Assembly (NCBI GenBank): GCA_944385465.1
Contig: CALWXH010000008.1
Span: 1-46,857 of the forward strand
From: an uncultured Oscillospiraceae bacterium
Lineage (GTDB): Bacteria; Bacillota; Clostridia; Oscillospirales; Oscillospiraceae
Reading direction: 5' to 3'
Length of the DNA stretch: 46,857 nucleotides
The notes beneath the pieces were generated by a model. It was not told the DNA's origin, did no database searches, and was given only the letters and a program-made list of their open reading frames with translations. The translations under genes were made by a program, and so were the position numbers. This document shows, piece by piece, positions 25,395 to 32,986 of the stretch; position 1 is the first letter of the stretch, and each line of letters opens with the position of its first letter.

Positions 25395-27053
25395 TCAGTT
25401 GCCCTCCTTTTCTGCCGCGGCCAGGGCGTCGGTCAGGCCGTTGACGGTGTCCAGATAGTCGATGCCCTCGGGGCAGCGGTCGATGCACCGGCCGCAGCCC
25501 ACGCACATGTGCTCGCTGCCGCCAAAGCGCAGGTTGTAATCGTACACCTTGTGGAGCACCTTGAAGCGCATGTTGGCACCTTGGGTCTTCCGGGCCAGGG
25601 CGCCGCCGGCGGTCTGGGTGAAGTCCCGGAGCATGCAGGACGACCACACCCGGCGGCGTTCCCCGTCCCGGCTGGTCTCGTCGTAGATGATGTCTACCGT
25701 GTCGAAGCAGGAGCAGGTGGGACACACCGTGTTGCAGCCGCCGCAGGCGATGCACTTCTCGTCAAACTGGTTCCAGTACTCCAGCTTGCAGATCTCGCCC
25801 AGCTGCTGCCGGTCGCGGATCTTGGGCAGGCGGGCGTTGCGCCGGTTCTGGGTGACGAACTCGGGCATGAACTCAATGGGCACCTCGTCCTCGAAGTAGG
25901 GCAGGAAGTCCTCGTCCCGGATCTCCGCCAGGGCGCAGATGTCGTCAATGCGGATGGCCACGCTGTAGTCGTCGCACACATTGGTGCCCACGGAGACGCA
26001 GAAGCAGTTGTCAAAGCTCTCCCGGCACTCCAGCATGAAGATGTGCAGCTTCTCCCGCATCCGGCTGTAATAGAGATCGCTCTGGCCGTTGTGCAGGAAG
26101 ATGTTGTCCAGCCGGCGGATGGCGTTGATGTCGCAGGGCCGGGCGATGAGGATGATGTCCCGCTCGTCCTCCAGCTCCTTCTGGGAGGCGGACTCCCCGG
26201 TGAAGTAGAACATGGTCTGGGAGATGGGGTAGAAGACCTCCTTGGCGGAGAAGTGGGACTTCTCTTTGTAGACGATGTCGCTGAGCCTGTCGATCTCCCC
26301 GTATCGGATGAGGTCGGTGCCCTTGGGGCCCCGCTTTGGGATGCGCTTGGGGGCGAAGACGCGGTAGCGCTCCTTCAGCTGGGCGAGGATCTTGTCCATG
26401 CGCTCGGCCCGGACCGAGTAGCTGGGGGCCTGGCGCAGGGTGCCGTCGGTGAGGGCGGCCAACAGCTGCTCCTCCATCTGGAGGAAGCCCAGGGTGATGC
26501 GGCCCACGGCCTTGTAGAAGTCCACCCGGGCGTACCGGTCGATGTCGGCCACCAGCTGGGGCACCCAGTTGAGCAGGTGGTTTTCCAGGAAGTATTTCTC
26601 GTCCTGGGGGGCCCGCTGGTGGACCAGCAGGGACATGTACTCCAGCTCCAGGGCCAGGTGATCCTCCATCAGGTCGGAGTGGTCGGTCTCCCGGGCCAGG
26701 TTCTTTTCCCGGTAGATGCGTACCACGTCCTCCCAGGCCTCCTGCATAAACAGCTTCTTGGGGCTGGTGTAGACGGACTCGCAGGGGATGGCGGCGGCGC
26801 CGTCCGCCGAGCCGGCGGCCAGAAAGACGGTGGCGTAGTCCACCGCCAGGTCGTCCAGCGCCTCGGGGCCGCAGGAGTCCAGATAGCCCCGGAGCATGGC
26901 GTAGCCCTCGGCCAGGGTCTCGTTTTCCGCCTGGGGGAAGCGCAGCTCCTTCAAAGCGTCCAGCAGGGGCTGGTCCACCTCCACCCGGTACAGGCGGGAG
27001 AGCAGCCGGTACAGGTCAGCCCGGGGCTGCAGCTCGGATTTGGTGATCATCAT
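25395..27053 (-). CDS. TorD-type chaperone fused to AsrA-like iron-sulfur protein
   Basis: A 552-residue fusion. Residues 1-205 resemble TorD/DmsD molybdoenzyme chaperones (RADLYRLLSRLYRVEVDQPL, DYATVFL, AIPCESVYTSPKKL, DHLALELEYMSLLVHQRAP). Residues about 213-552 are AsrA: TMFYFTGE, IILIARPCDINAIRRLDN, LECRESFDNCFCVSVGTN, then Cys 434, 437, 440, 444, 447 and 449 and a second set at 517, 520, 523, 527 (EHMCVGCGRCIDRC). AsrA-type proteins relay electrons from the AsrB flavin. The ATG at 27051-27053 overlaps the stop of the upstream gene (ATGA), so translation is coupled. The frame is continuous with no sign of an internal start. A chaperone joined to a permanent electron-transfer subunit is unusual. 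Confidence 0.88.
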   Translation of the reverse strand: MMITKSELQPRADLYRLLSRLYRVEVDQPLLDALKELRFPQAENETLAEGYAMLRGYLDSCGPEALDDLAVDYATVFLAAGSADGAAAIPCESVYTSPKKLFMQEAWEDVVRIYREKNLARETDHSDLMEDHLALELEYMSLLVHQRAPQDEKYFLENHLLNWVPQLVADIDRYARVDFYKAVGRITLGFLQMEEQLLAALTDGTLRQAPSYSVRAERMDKILAQLKERYRVFAPKRIPKRGPKGTDLIRYGEIDRLSDIVYKEKSHFSAKEVFYPISQTMFYFTGESASQKELEDERDIILIARPCDINAIRRLDNIFLHNGQSDLYYSRMREKLHIFMLECRESFDNCFCVSVGTNVCDDYSVAIRIDDICALAEIRDEDFLPYFEDEVPIEFMPEFVTQNRRNARLPKIRDRQQLGEICKLEYWNQFDEKCIACGGCNTVCPTCSCFDTVDIIYDETSRDGERRRVWSSCMLRDFTQTAGGALARKTQGANMRFKVLHKVYDYNLRFGGSEHMCVGCGRCIDRCPEGIDYLDTVNGLTDALAAAEKEGN

Positions 27054-27679
27054 GCCTTGCGGCCTCCTTTCTTCCAGACGCTGTGCTCGACGCAGTCCTG
27101 GGGCAGCACGTCCACCCAGTCGGCGCTGCGCAGGATGTAGCGGACGGTGGGACCGTTGCCCTCGTCCCGCAGGGTGTGGATGTACTTGGGGTCGGTCTCG
27201 GCCAGCAGCTTGGACACCGCGCTGTCGGGATCGTTGATGTCCCCGTAGTGCAGGGCGGAGCCGGAGCAGTTGCGCACGCAGGCGGGAATGTCTCCCACCG
27301 CCCGCAGCTGCTCGCACAGGGTGCACTTGTCCGCCACCCGCAGCTCCTTGTTCATATGGATGCAGTCGTAGGGGCACTTGCGGGCGCAGCTGCCGCAGCC
27401 GATGCAGCTGGCGCGGTCGATGCGGATGACCCCGTCGTCCTCGTCCTTGTAGCAGGCGCCGGTGGGGCACACCTGGACGCAGGTGGGGTTCTCGCACTGC
27501 TGGCACATGGTGGTGAGGAAATACATCTGCAGGTCAGGGTAGACCCCGTTGGGGCCCACGGTGCACACCTTGTTGCGCCCCGGGCCCAGGGCCACGGTGT
27601 TCTCTAACTTGCAGGCCACCTGGCAGCCCTTGCAGCCGATGCACCGGTCGATGTCCACGACAAAGGTAAACTGTTTCAT
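27050..27679 (-). CDS. DmsB/PsrB-type four-cluster ferredoxin subunit
   Basis: A 209-residue electron-transfer subunit for four [4Fe-4S] clusters, as in DmsB, PsrB and TtrB. Cysteine groups in order: CIGCKGCQVAC, CQQCENPTCVQVC, CIGCGSCARKC, and CTLCEQL with CVRNC. It lacks a signal or membrane segment. The ATG at 27677-27679 overlaps the TGA of the catalytic subunit gene, and a GTG one codon earlier is possible. It should connect the molybdenum site to the AsrA-like relay encoded next. Confidence 0.92.
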   Translation of the reverse strand: MKQFTFVVDIDRCIGCKGCQVACKLENTVALGPGRNKVCTVGPNGVYPDLQMYFLTTMCQQCENPTCVQVCPTGACYKDEDDGVIRIDRASCIGCGSCARKCPYDCIHMNKELRVADKCTLCEQLRAVGDIPACVRNCSGSALHYGDINDPDSAVSKLLAETDPKYIHTLRDEGNGPTVRYILRSADWVDVLPQDCVEHSVWKKGGRKA

Positions 27680-30339
27680 CACACGCGCACCTCCTTGGTG
27701 GGTTCGGCGGGAACGGGCAGCCAGGGCCGGAAGTCCTCCGGGTTGAGCCAGACGCCCTCAGGGGCGCCCTCCGCCTTGTAGACCTTCACCTGGAAGGCCC
27801 GCAGGGTATAGGTGCCCACCACGTCGTTGAAGGGGGCGGTGGACTTGGTGAGCATGTTCACGTTCATCTCCCGCCAGCCGTGGGTGGGGGTGTTCAGGGT
27901 CTCGGGGTTCCAGAAGCGCTCCATATACACCGTGCCGGGATTGATGCCCTGGGTGACCTTGGCCACGCCCTGGGTACGGCCCCGGCGGGACTCCACCCAC
28001 ACCCAGTCGCCGTCCTCGATGCCGTATTTCTCCGCGGCGTCGGGGTGGATCCACAGCTCGGGAGCGGGGTACATCTCCCGCAGCCAGGGGATGTTGCGCA
28101 GGGTGTTGTGGTGATAGTAGGGAACCCGGCCGCCGGTGAACACCAGGGGGTACTCGCTGTCGGTGAGGGGACTCTCCGAGGGCTCCAGATAATAGGGCAG
28201 GGGATCGTAGTCCTCGTCGGCGGGCTCCAGGTCGATGGGGCTGAAGGGCCGGCCGGTGCGCCCCAGGGTGATCATGCTCTCCAGATACAGCTCACACTTC
28301 TTGGAGGGGGTGGGGAAGCCGGTGGGCTTGCCACCGTTGTGGGGATCGGCCTGCTGATAGACGTAGTAGCTGCGCCACTGGTCCAGGGGCAGGTACTCGA
28401 TGGGCGCCTTGGCGGCGAACTCCTTCCAGCTCATGCCCAGGCGGTTGACCCAGTGGCTGAGGAACTCGTCCATGCTGTCCCAGTAGGCCAGGTCGTGGCC
28501 CATGTACTCCGGGTCAAAGGCCTTGGCGCAGGCCTCGTGGCCCAGCTCGCCGCAGCGCTTGGCCAGCTTGGACCAGAACAGGGTCTCGTCCATGGTCTCC
28601 CACAGGTGGGTGGTGGCCTGACGGGCCACCAGGGTGTTGCAGGTCTCCACCAGCATGTCGGTCTCCAGCCACTCCTCCGAGGGAATCAGGATGTCGGCAT
28701 AGGCGGAGAAGGAGGTGGGGTACATGTACACGTGGACGATGAAATCCAGCTTGTGGATGGCCTGCTCCCAGCGCTGGCTGTCGGCGGTGGCCCCCAGCTT
28801 GTTGCCGGAGCGGTCAATCCACACCCGGGGCTGATAGGGCTTGCCGGTGAGCACCGCCTCCAAGATGCTGGAGGGGTGGCCCGCCCACCAGATGCCCAGG
28901 CCCTTGTGGGCCCGGCCGCCCAGCCGCTTTTTCAGCTGCTCGGGGGGCAGGCGGTCCGCCGCCACGGGGACGGGGTAGTTGGGCATATCGAAGCAGCCGC
29001 TGGTGCGGAAGCGCTGGAGCAGGGCGCCGGGCCGCTCCACATTGCCCATGAGGATGTCCAGGGTGGCCGCCCCCATGGCGGCCTGGACGGAGTTGGGGGT
29101 CTGGTCGGTGGCCACGCCGATGGCCAGGCCGCTGGGCACGTTGTCGGTGAAGACGTGGATGGCTTCCTCAATCTTGGCCGGGTCCAGCCAGCAGATCTCG
29201 GCGCCCTTCTCCAGGGTGAACGCCTCGCACCGCTCCCACAGCAGCTGATAGCCGGTCTTGCACCGCCGGCCGTCCACCAGGAACTCGCCCTCCAGCGCCA
29301 CGTCCAGCTCGTCGTTCCAGGGGTACTCCAGGGGCTGGGCCCGGTTGGTTTTCTTATCCCATACCATGTAGGTGTCCGGCTGGTTGGGGTCGTCGCTCTT
29401 CTTGGGCCGCAGGAGCATCTTGGTCTCCACGTCCACCAGATAGGGCAGGTTGGTCCACTTGGTGACAAAGTCCGCGCTGTACAGCTTGTGCTCCAGAATG
29501 TAGCGGATCCAGGTCAGCTGCAGGGCCACGTCGGTGCCCGGGCGGATGGGCAGCCACACGGTGGCCTTGGCGGCGTCGGGGGTGAAGCGGGGGTCCACCA
29601 CCACGGTCTTGACCCCCTTGGCCCGTAGGTCCGCCACCATGCCGCCGCCGGAGGCGGGGCAGGAGTAGGAGGGGTCGGTGCCCCACAGCACCAGGGCCTG
29701 GATGGGGGTGTCATCGGTGAAGTACAGCTCCAGGGCGTTGGAGTCGGCGATGCTGGGGTCCACGCCGCCGTACATCATGGTGTAGGCCAGCACCCGGGGC
29801 AGATAGCACTGGGCGCAGCCCGGCTCGAACCAGTTGGGGGTGCCGAAGATGTTGCAGAAGCGGGCGATGCTCCAGATCTCCGGGTTGCCGCCGCCGCCGG
29901 TGGAGCAGAATACCGTTTCAGCGCCGTACTTCTCCCGGGTCTCCATGAGCTTTTTGGCGATGGTGTCCAGCGCCTCGTCCCAGGAGATTCGCTTCCACTT
30001 GCCGCTGCCCCGCTCGCCCACCCGCTGCATGGGATACTTGTTGCGGTTGGGGTGGTACAGGGCCTGAATGCCGGACAGGCCCTTGGCGCACATGCGGCCC
30101 TTGCTCATGGGATCCTCCGGGTTGCCCCGCAGGCTCACCACCCGGCCGTTTTTCACCGTGGCCAGCACGCCGCAGTTGGCGATGCAGGCCCGGCAGGCGG
30201 TCTTGATGACCCGGACGCCGTCCTCCGGCTCCTGGCCGCTCTTGCAGGGACCCAGGGTGCGCACGCCATCCAGGGCGGAACCGATGTCCGGGATGCGGAT
30301 GGCGCTGATGTAGTCCTTGACGGGAAATCTCTCTTCCAT
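27679..30339 (-). CDS. Molybdopterin oxidoreductase catalytic subunit, cytoplasmic
   Basis: An 886-residue DMSO-reductase-family enzyme (Mo- or W-bis-PGD). A [4Fe-4S] site is formed by Cys 49, 52, 56 and 84, followed by the electron-relay Lys of CAKG. The likely metal-ligand region is GTPNWFEPGCAQCYLPR, with Cys 175 or 178 as candidate ligand. The C-terminus has the dinucleotide-binding domain (FTGGRVPYYHHNTLRN, GDWVWVESRRGRTQG). The start at 30339 follows AAGGAGG. No Tat twin-arginine signal is present and no membrane anchor gene follows, so the enzyme is predicted cytoplasmic. The substrate is unknown: sulfur oxyanions, aromatic hydroxyl groups and others are handled by this family. Confidence 0.92.
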   Translation of the reverse strand: MEERFPVKDYISAIRIPDIGSALDGVRTLGPCKSGQEPEDGVRVIKTACRACIANCGVLATVKNGRVVSLRGNPEDPMSKGRMCAKGLSGIQALYHPNRNKYPMQRVGERGSGKWKRISWDEALDTIAKKLMETREKYGAETVFCSTGGGGNPEIWSIARFCNIFGTPNWFEPGCAQCYLPRVLAYTMMYGGVDPSIADSNALELYFTDDTPIQALVLWGTDPSYSCPASGGGMVADLRAKGVKTVVVDPRFTPDAAKATVWLPIRPGTDVALQLTWIRYILEHKLYSADFVTKWTNLPYLVDVETKMLLRPKKSDDPNQPDTYMVWDKKTNRAQPLEYPWNDELDVALEGEFLVDGRRCKTGYQLLWERCEAFTLEKGAEICWLDPAKIEEAIHVFTDNVPSGLAIGVATDQTPNSVQAAMGAATLDILMGNVERPGALLQRFRTSGCFDMPNYPVPVAADRLPPEQLKKRLGGRAHKGLGIWWAGHPSSILEAVLTGKPYQPRVWIDRSGNKLGATADSQRWEQAIHKLDFIVHVYMYPTSFSAYADILIPSEEWLETDMLVETCNTLVARQATTHLWETMDETLFWSKLAKRCGELGHEACAKAFDPEYMGHDLAYWDSMDEFLSHWVNRLGMSWKEFAAKAPIEYLPLDQWRSYYVYQQADPHNGGKPTGFPTPSKKCELYLESMITLGRTGRPFSPIDLEPADEDYDPLPYYLEPSESPLTDSEYPLVFTGGRVPYYHHNTLRNIPWLREMYPAPELWIHPDAAEKYGIEDGDWVWVESRRGRTQGVAKVTQGINPGTVYMERFWNPETLNTPTHGWREMNVNMLTKSTAPFNDVVGTYTLRAFQVKVYKAEGAPEGVWLNPEDFRPWLPVPAEPTKEVRV

Positions 30340-30375
30340 ATTGGCCTCCTTCATTTCTTTTGGTGGACAATCTGT

Positions 30376-30391
30376 CTGCGCGGCCGCGCAG
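30376..30391. other. 16-base perfect palindrome between regulator and catalytic gene
   Basis: CTGCGCGGCCGCGCAG lies between the GntR gene stop and the catalytic subunit ribosome site. It could be a small mRNA structure tuning the ratio of regulator to enzyme. Confidence 0.35.
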
Positions 30392-30396
30392 TGGGG

Positions 30397-31161
30397 TCAG
30401 GCGGGGGTGTCCGCACCGGTTTTCTCCCCCTCGGGAGGGAGCGACTCCTCCTGTTCCGTGTCGGTGCGGATGAGGTCGATGTGCCGGCACATGATGTCCT
30501 GGGCCAGCAGCTCGTCCCCGGCGGCGATGGCGTCCACCAGCTGCCGGTGGAACTCCACAGAGTCGTAGTACTTCTCGGGGTGCCGGCCATAGGTGCGCTC
30601 GTACAGCCCCATGTCGGTGCCGGCGGTGTGGACGATGTTGACGAACTGGATGTAGAACTGGTTGTGGGACGCCGCGGCGCACTGCAGGTGAAACAGGTCG
30701 TCCAGCTGGAGCATGTCCCCCAGCCGCTTTTCCCCCCGGATGTAGGCGGGCACCGCCTGTTCCATGACGTCCACCGCCTCATAGAGGGCCTGCACATCCT
30801 CCGGTTTGGCGTTGCGGGCGGCCAGCCTGGCGGAGGCGCCCTCCACCAGGGAGCGGGCCTCAAACAGGTCGTCGGCCAGGGCGTGGTCCAGCATGGTATA
30901 CGTGTGCAGGATCCGGCCCAGCACGTCGGGGGAGAAGGAGGCAATGAAGTTGCCGTCTCCCTGGCGTTTTTCCACAATGCCGATGGCGGACAGGGCGCTG
31001 ATGGCCTCCCGCAGGGGTACCCGGGAGATGCCGAGATATTCCGCGAACTCCCGCTCTCCCGGAAGCCGGTCTCCCGGTTTCAGTTCGCCCTGGTGGATGC
31101 GGTCCAGAATGTGGTCGATCACCTGCTGGCTCACGCTGGTTTTCTGAATGATTTTTCCCAT
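30397..31161 (-). CDS. GntR family regulator, FadR (FCD) subgroup
   Basis: A 254-residue repressor-type protein. Residues 1-75 hold the winged HTH (LKPGDRLPGEREFAEYLGIS, RVPLREAISALSAIGIV). Residues 95-225 are an all-helical FCD effector domain with metal/ligand residues in DDLFHLQCAAASHN and FHRQLVDAI. It has a good AAAGGAGG site before the ATG at 31161, and is the first gene of the molybdoenzyme operon, 57 bp upstream of the catalytic subunit. A matching operator lies on its own promoter, so it very likely represses the whole operon until an effector binds. The effector, probably the enzyme's substrate or product, is unknown. Confidence 0.92.
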   Translation of the reverse strand: MGKIIQKTSVSQQVIDHILDRIHQGELKPGDRLPGEREFAEYLGISRVPLREAISALSAIGIVEKRQGDGNFIASFSPDVLGRILHTYTMLDHALADDLFEARSLVEGASARLAARNAKPEDVQALYEAVDVMEQAVPAYIRGEKRLGDMLQLDDLFHLQCAAASHNQFYIQFVNIVHTAGTDMGLYERTYGRHPEKYYDSVEFHRQLVDAIAAGDELLAQDIMCRHIDLIRTDTEQEESLPPEGEKTGADTPA

Positions 31162-31192
31162 GGTCGCCTCCTTTTCAACCTTGCTGCGCTAA

Positions 31193-31231
31193 TGGTAATA
31201 CCACTCTACCATGAGAGGGCGGTTCTGTCAA
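31193..31231 (-). promoter_or_regulatory. Promoter and FadR-type operator of the molybdoenzyme operon
   Basis: Minus strand TTGACA (31226-31231), 17-bp spacer, TAGAGT (31203-31208). The perfect inverted repeat TGGTATTACCA at 31193-31203 touches the -10 and covers the expected start site. It fits the FadR-subgroup pattern TNGTNNNACNA, the site type expected for the regulator encoded just downstream. Confidence 0.8.
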
Positions 31232-31283
31232 GGACAACCCGGAAAAATCCAACCGGTTTTCCAGAGAAAATGGTCGGGGGAAA

Positions 31284-31321
31284 GAAAAAAGCTGCCTGCC
31301 GGGGCAGCCGGCAGGCAGCTT
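31284..31321 (-). terminator. Intrinsic terminator of the HD-domain gene
   Basis: 14-bp perfect stem (arms 31289-31302 and 31308-31321), 5-base loop, followed on the minus strand by TTTTTTCTTT. Confidence 0.88.
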
Positions 31322-31336
31322 ACGCTGAAAAATGTT

Positions 31337-31918
31337 TTACAGGCCCTCGCACCGCTGGTTGATGAGCGCCTCCTGGGCCCGCATGGCCTCCAGCGTGCGC
31401 TCCAGCAGGGTGTCCAGCTCCCAGCCCAGCAGGTCCGCCCCCTGCTGGATGGCCTCCCGGGAGCAGCCGGCGGCAAATTTCTTGTCCTTGAATTTCTTCT
31501 TCAGGGACTTCAGCTCCATGTCCTGCACGCTCTTGGAGGGGCGCATGAGGGCGGCGGCCCAGATCAGGCCGGTGAGCTCGTCGGCGGCAAAGAGCACCTT
31601 TTCCATCTCGTGCTCCGGCTTCACCTCACAGCAGATGCCCCAGCCGTGGCAGACCACGGCGTGGATGAGCCGGGGGTCCAGCCCCTCCGCCTCCATGAGC
31701 TGGCCGGCCTTGCGGCAGTGCTCGTCCGGCCACTGCTCGAAGTCCAGGTCGTGGAGCAGGCCCACCATGCCCCAGAAATCCGCCTCGTCTGCGTAGCCCA
31801 GCTGTCCGGCGTACCACTCCATCACCGCCTCCACCGTCACGGCGTGGCGCAGGTGGAAGGGCTCCTGGTTATACCGCCTGAGCAGGGCCCCGGCCTGTTC
31901 CCGTGTCAATTCCATCAT
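31337..31918 (-). CDS. HD-domain phosphohydrolase
   Basis: A 193-residue cytoplasmic protein with the HD metal site: His in FHLRHAVTVEAVMEW, the HD pair in VGLLHDLDFEQWPDEH, a further His in VVCHGWG and Asp in FAADELTGLIWA. Such proteins hydrolyse phosphate esters of nucleotides or related compounds; this subtype is usually annotated only as HD-domain protein. The start at 31918 is preceded by AAAGGAGATGTCCC. It stands between unrelated genes and ends at a strong terminator. The substrate is unknown. Confidence 0.85.
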   Translation of the reverse strand: MMELTREQAGALLRRYNQEPFHLRHAVTVEAVMEWYAGQLGYADEADFWGMVGLLHDLDFEQWPDEHCRKAGQLMEAEGLDPRLIHAVVCHGWGICCEVKPEHEMEKVLFAADELTGLIWAAALMRPSKSVQDMELKSLKKKFKDKKFAAGCSREAIQQGADLLGWELDTLLERTLEAMRAQEALINQRCEGL

Positions 31919-31989
31919 GGGACATCTCCTTTGTCTGTTTGCCCCATTATAATCCCGGACGGGGGAGAGGACAAGGGGAACTTTCCCCC

Positions 31990-32775
31990 TCAGATGTGCT
32001 GCAGGAAAAAGCACAGAAAGTCCGCCACCCAGCCCGGCGCGCCGGCGCAGGCCTCCCGGAGGGCGGCGACGGCCGCCTCCAGCTGGTTGGGGTCCAGCCC
32101 GTGCTCTGTGACCAGAAAGGTCCTGGCCCCCTCTGCCGCCGCGCCGATGGCCAGCGGGGCGGAGGCTAACCCGCCCATGGCCACCCTGGAGCCGGCGGCC
32201 ACGCCACCCATGGCATAGACCCCCTTAGCCACGCCGCCCACGCTCAGCCACCCCAGGACGACGCCGCCCCAGGCCAGCAGGCCCGCCGCCACCGCGCCGA
32301 TGGCGATGGCGCCCAAGGCCACGCCTCCCAGGGCCAGCAGCAGCCCCAGGGCCACCCCGCCCAGACTGAACAGCCCGGCGGACACGCCGCCAAAGGCAAA
32401 TACGCCCGTGGCCACGTTGCCCACGGCGAGGATGCCCCGGGCCCAGCGCAGGCCGTATCCGCAGTTGATGTGCACCAGGGGCAGGCCGAAGAGGGTGCGC
32501 TTGCTCTTGTACTCAAAACAGGGGCGGTAATAGTGGTGGATGACGGTGGTGGAGGGCGGGGGAGGGACGCGCTCCGGCTCCTTGCCGGTGATGAGATAGT
32601 CCAGGCTCACCTGGAAATACCCGGCCAGGGCGGCCAGGTTGTCCAAGTCGGGCTTGGACGTGCCCGCCTCCCACTTCTGCACCGCCTGGCGGGACACCCC
32701 CACCAGGTCGGCCAGCCCCTCCTGGGAGAGGCCGGCCTTCCGCCGCAGCTCATACAGCCGCTGTTGAAGTTCCAT
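31990..32775 (-). CDS. XRE-type HTH protein with glycine-rich decapeptide repeats
   Basis: A 261-residue protein. Residues 1-62 are a Cro/CI-type HTH (LYELRRKAGLSQEGLADLVG, VSRQAVQKWEAG). A proline linker (PPPPSTT) and a short basic segment follow. Residues 119-210 consist of about nine ten-residue units of the form GGVxxGhhxh (GNVATGVFAF, GGVSAGLFSL, GAVAAGLLAW, GGVVLGWLSV, GGVAKGVYAM). The last 45 residues are helical with several Cys. The repeats are hydrophobic enough to lie in or on the membrane, or they could fold as a small solenoid. Start chosen at 32775 after AGGAGG. Similar HTH plus repeat proteins exist in clostridia, but I know no assigned function. Confidence 0.8.
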   Translation of the reverse strand: MELQQRLYELRRKAGLSQEGLADLVGVSRQAVQKWEAGTSKPDLDNLAALAGYFQVSLDYLITGKEPERVPPPPSTTVIHHYYRPCFEYKSKRTLFGLPLVHINCGYGLRWARGILAVGNVATGVFAFGGVSAGLFSLGGVALGLLLALGGVALGAIAIGAVAAGLLAWGGVVLGWLSVGGVAKGVYAMGGVAAGSRVAMGGLASAPLAIGAAAEGARTFLVTEHGLDPNQLEAAVAALREACAGAPGWVADFLCFFLQHI

Positions 32776-32891
32776 GGGAAAAGACCTCCTGCTGTGGTGT
32801 TTGTCAGACCAGGAGAAGGATAGCATAAAAGGGCTGACCTGTCCAGCAACAACAGGATACAATGTGACAACTGCCGGTAGCAGGGCGGGAA

Positions 32892-32931
32892 AAACGGGGA
32901 GCTGGCTGCGGTTTCGGCCAACTCCCCGTTT
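32892..32931 (-). terminator. Terminator of the VTC-DUF4956-CotH operon
   Basis: A 15-bp stem with one G-U type mismatch (32892-32906 with 32917-32931), followed on the minus strand by CGTTTTTCCC. Confidence 0.75.
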
Positions 32932-32986
32932 CCCGGAGGGGGGAATCCATTCCTGTTTGCGAGGGCTCCGCAGGAATTTTGGAATA

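Noticed and set aside
24599-27053. Classical AsrABC sulfite reductase
   Set aside because: The siroheme subunit AsrC is absent, and AsrA is fused to a molybdoenzyme chaperone in an operon with a molybdoenzyme.
25227-29628. Two long plus-strand frames (637 and 582 codons) opposite the molybdoenzyme operon
   Set aside because: Both are antisense shadows of the AsrA and catalytic subunit genes, rich in Gly/Val/His/Gln and lacking any start signals.
27679-30354. Tat-exported reductase such as a respiratory DMSO or polysulfide reductase
   Set aside because: The N-terminus has no twin-arginine motif or hydrophobic stretch, and no membrane-anchor gene is in the operon.
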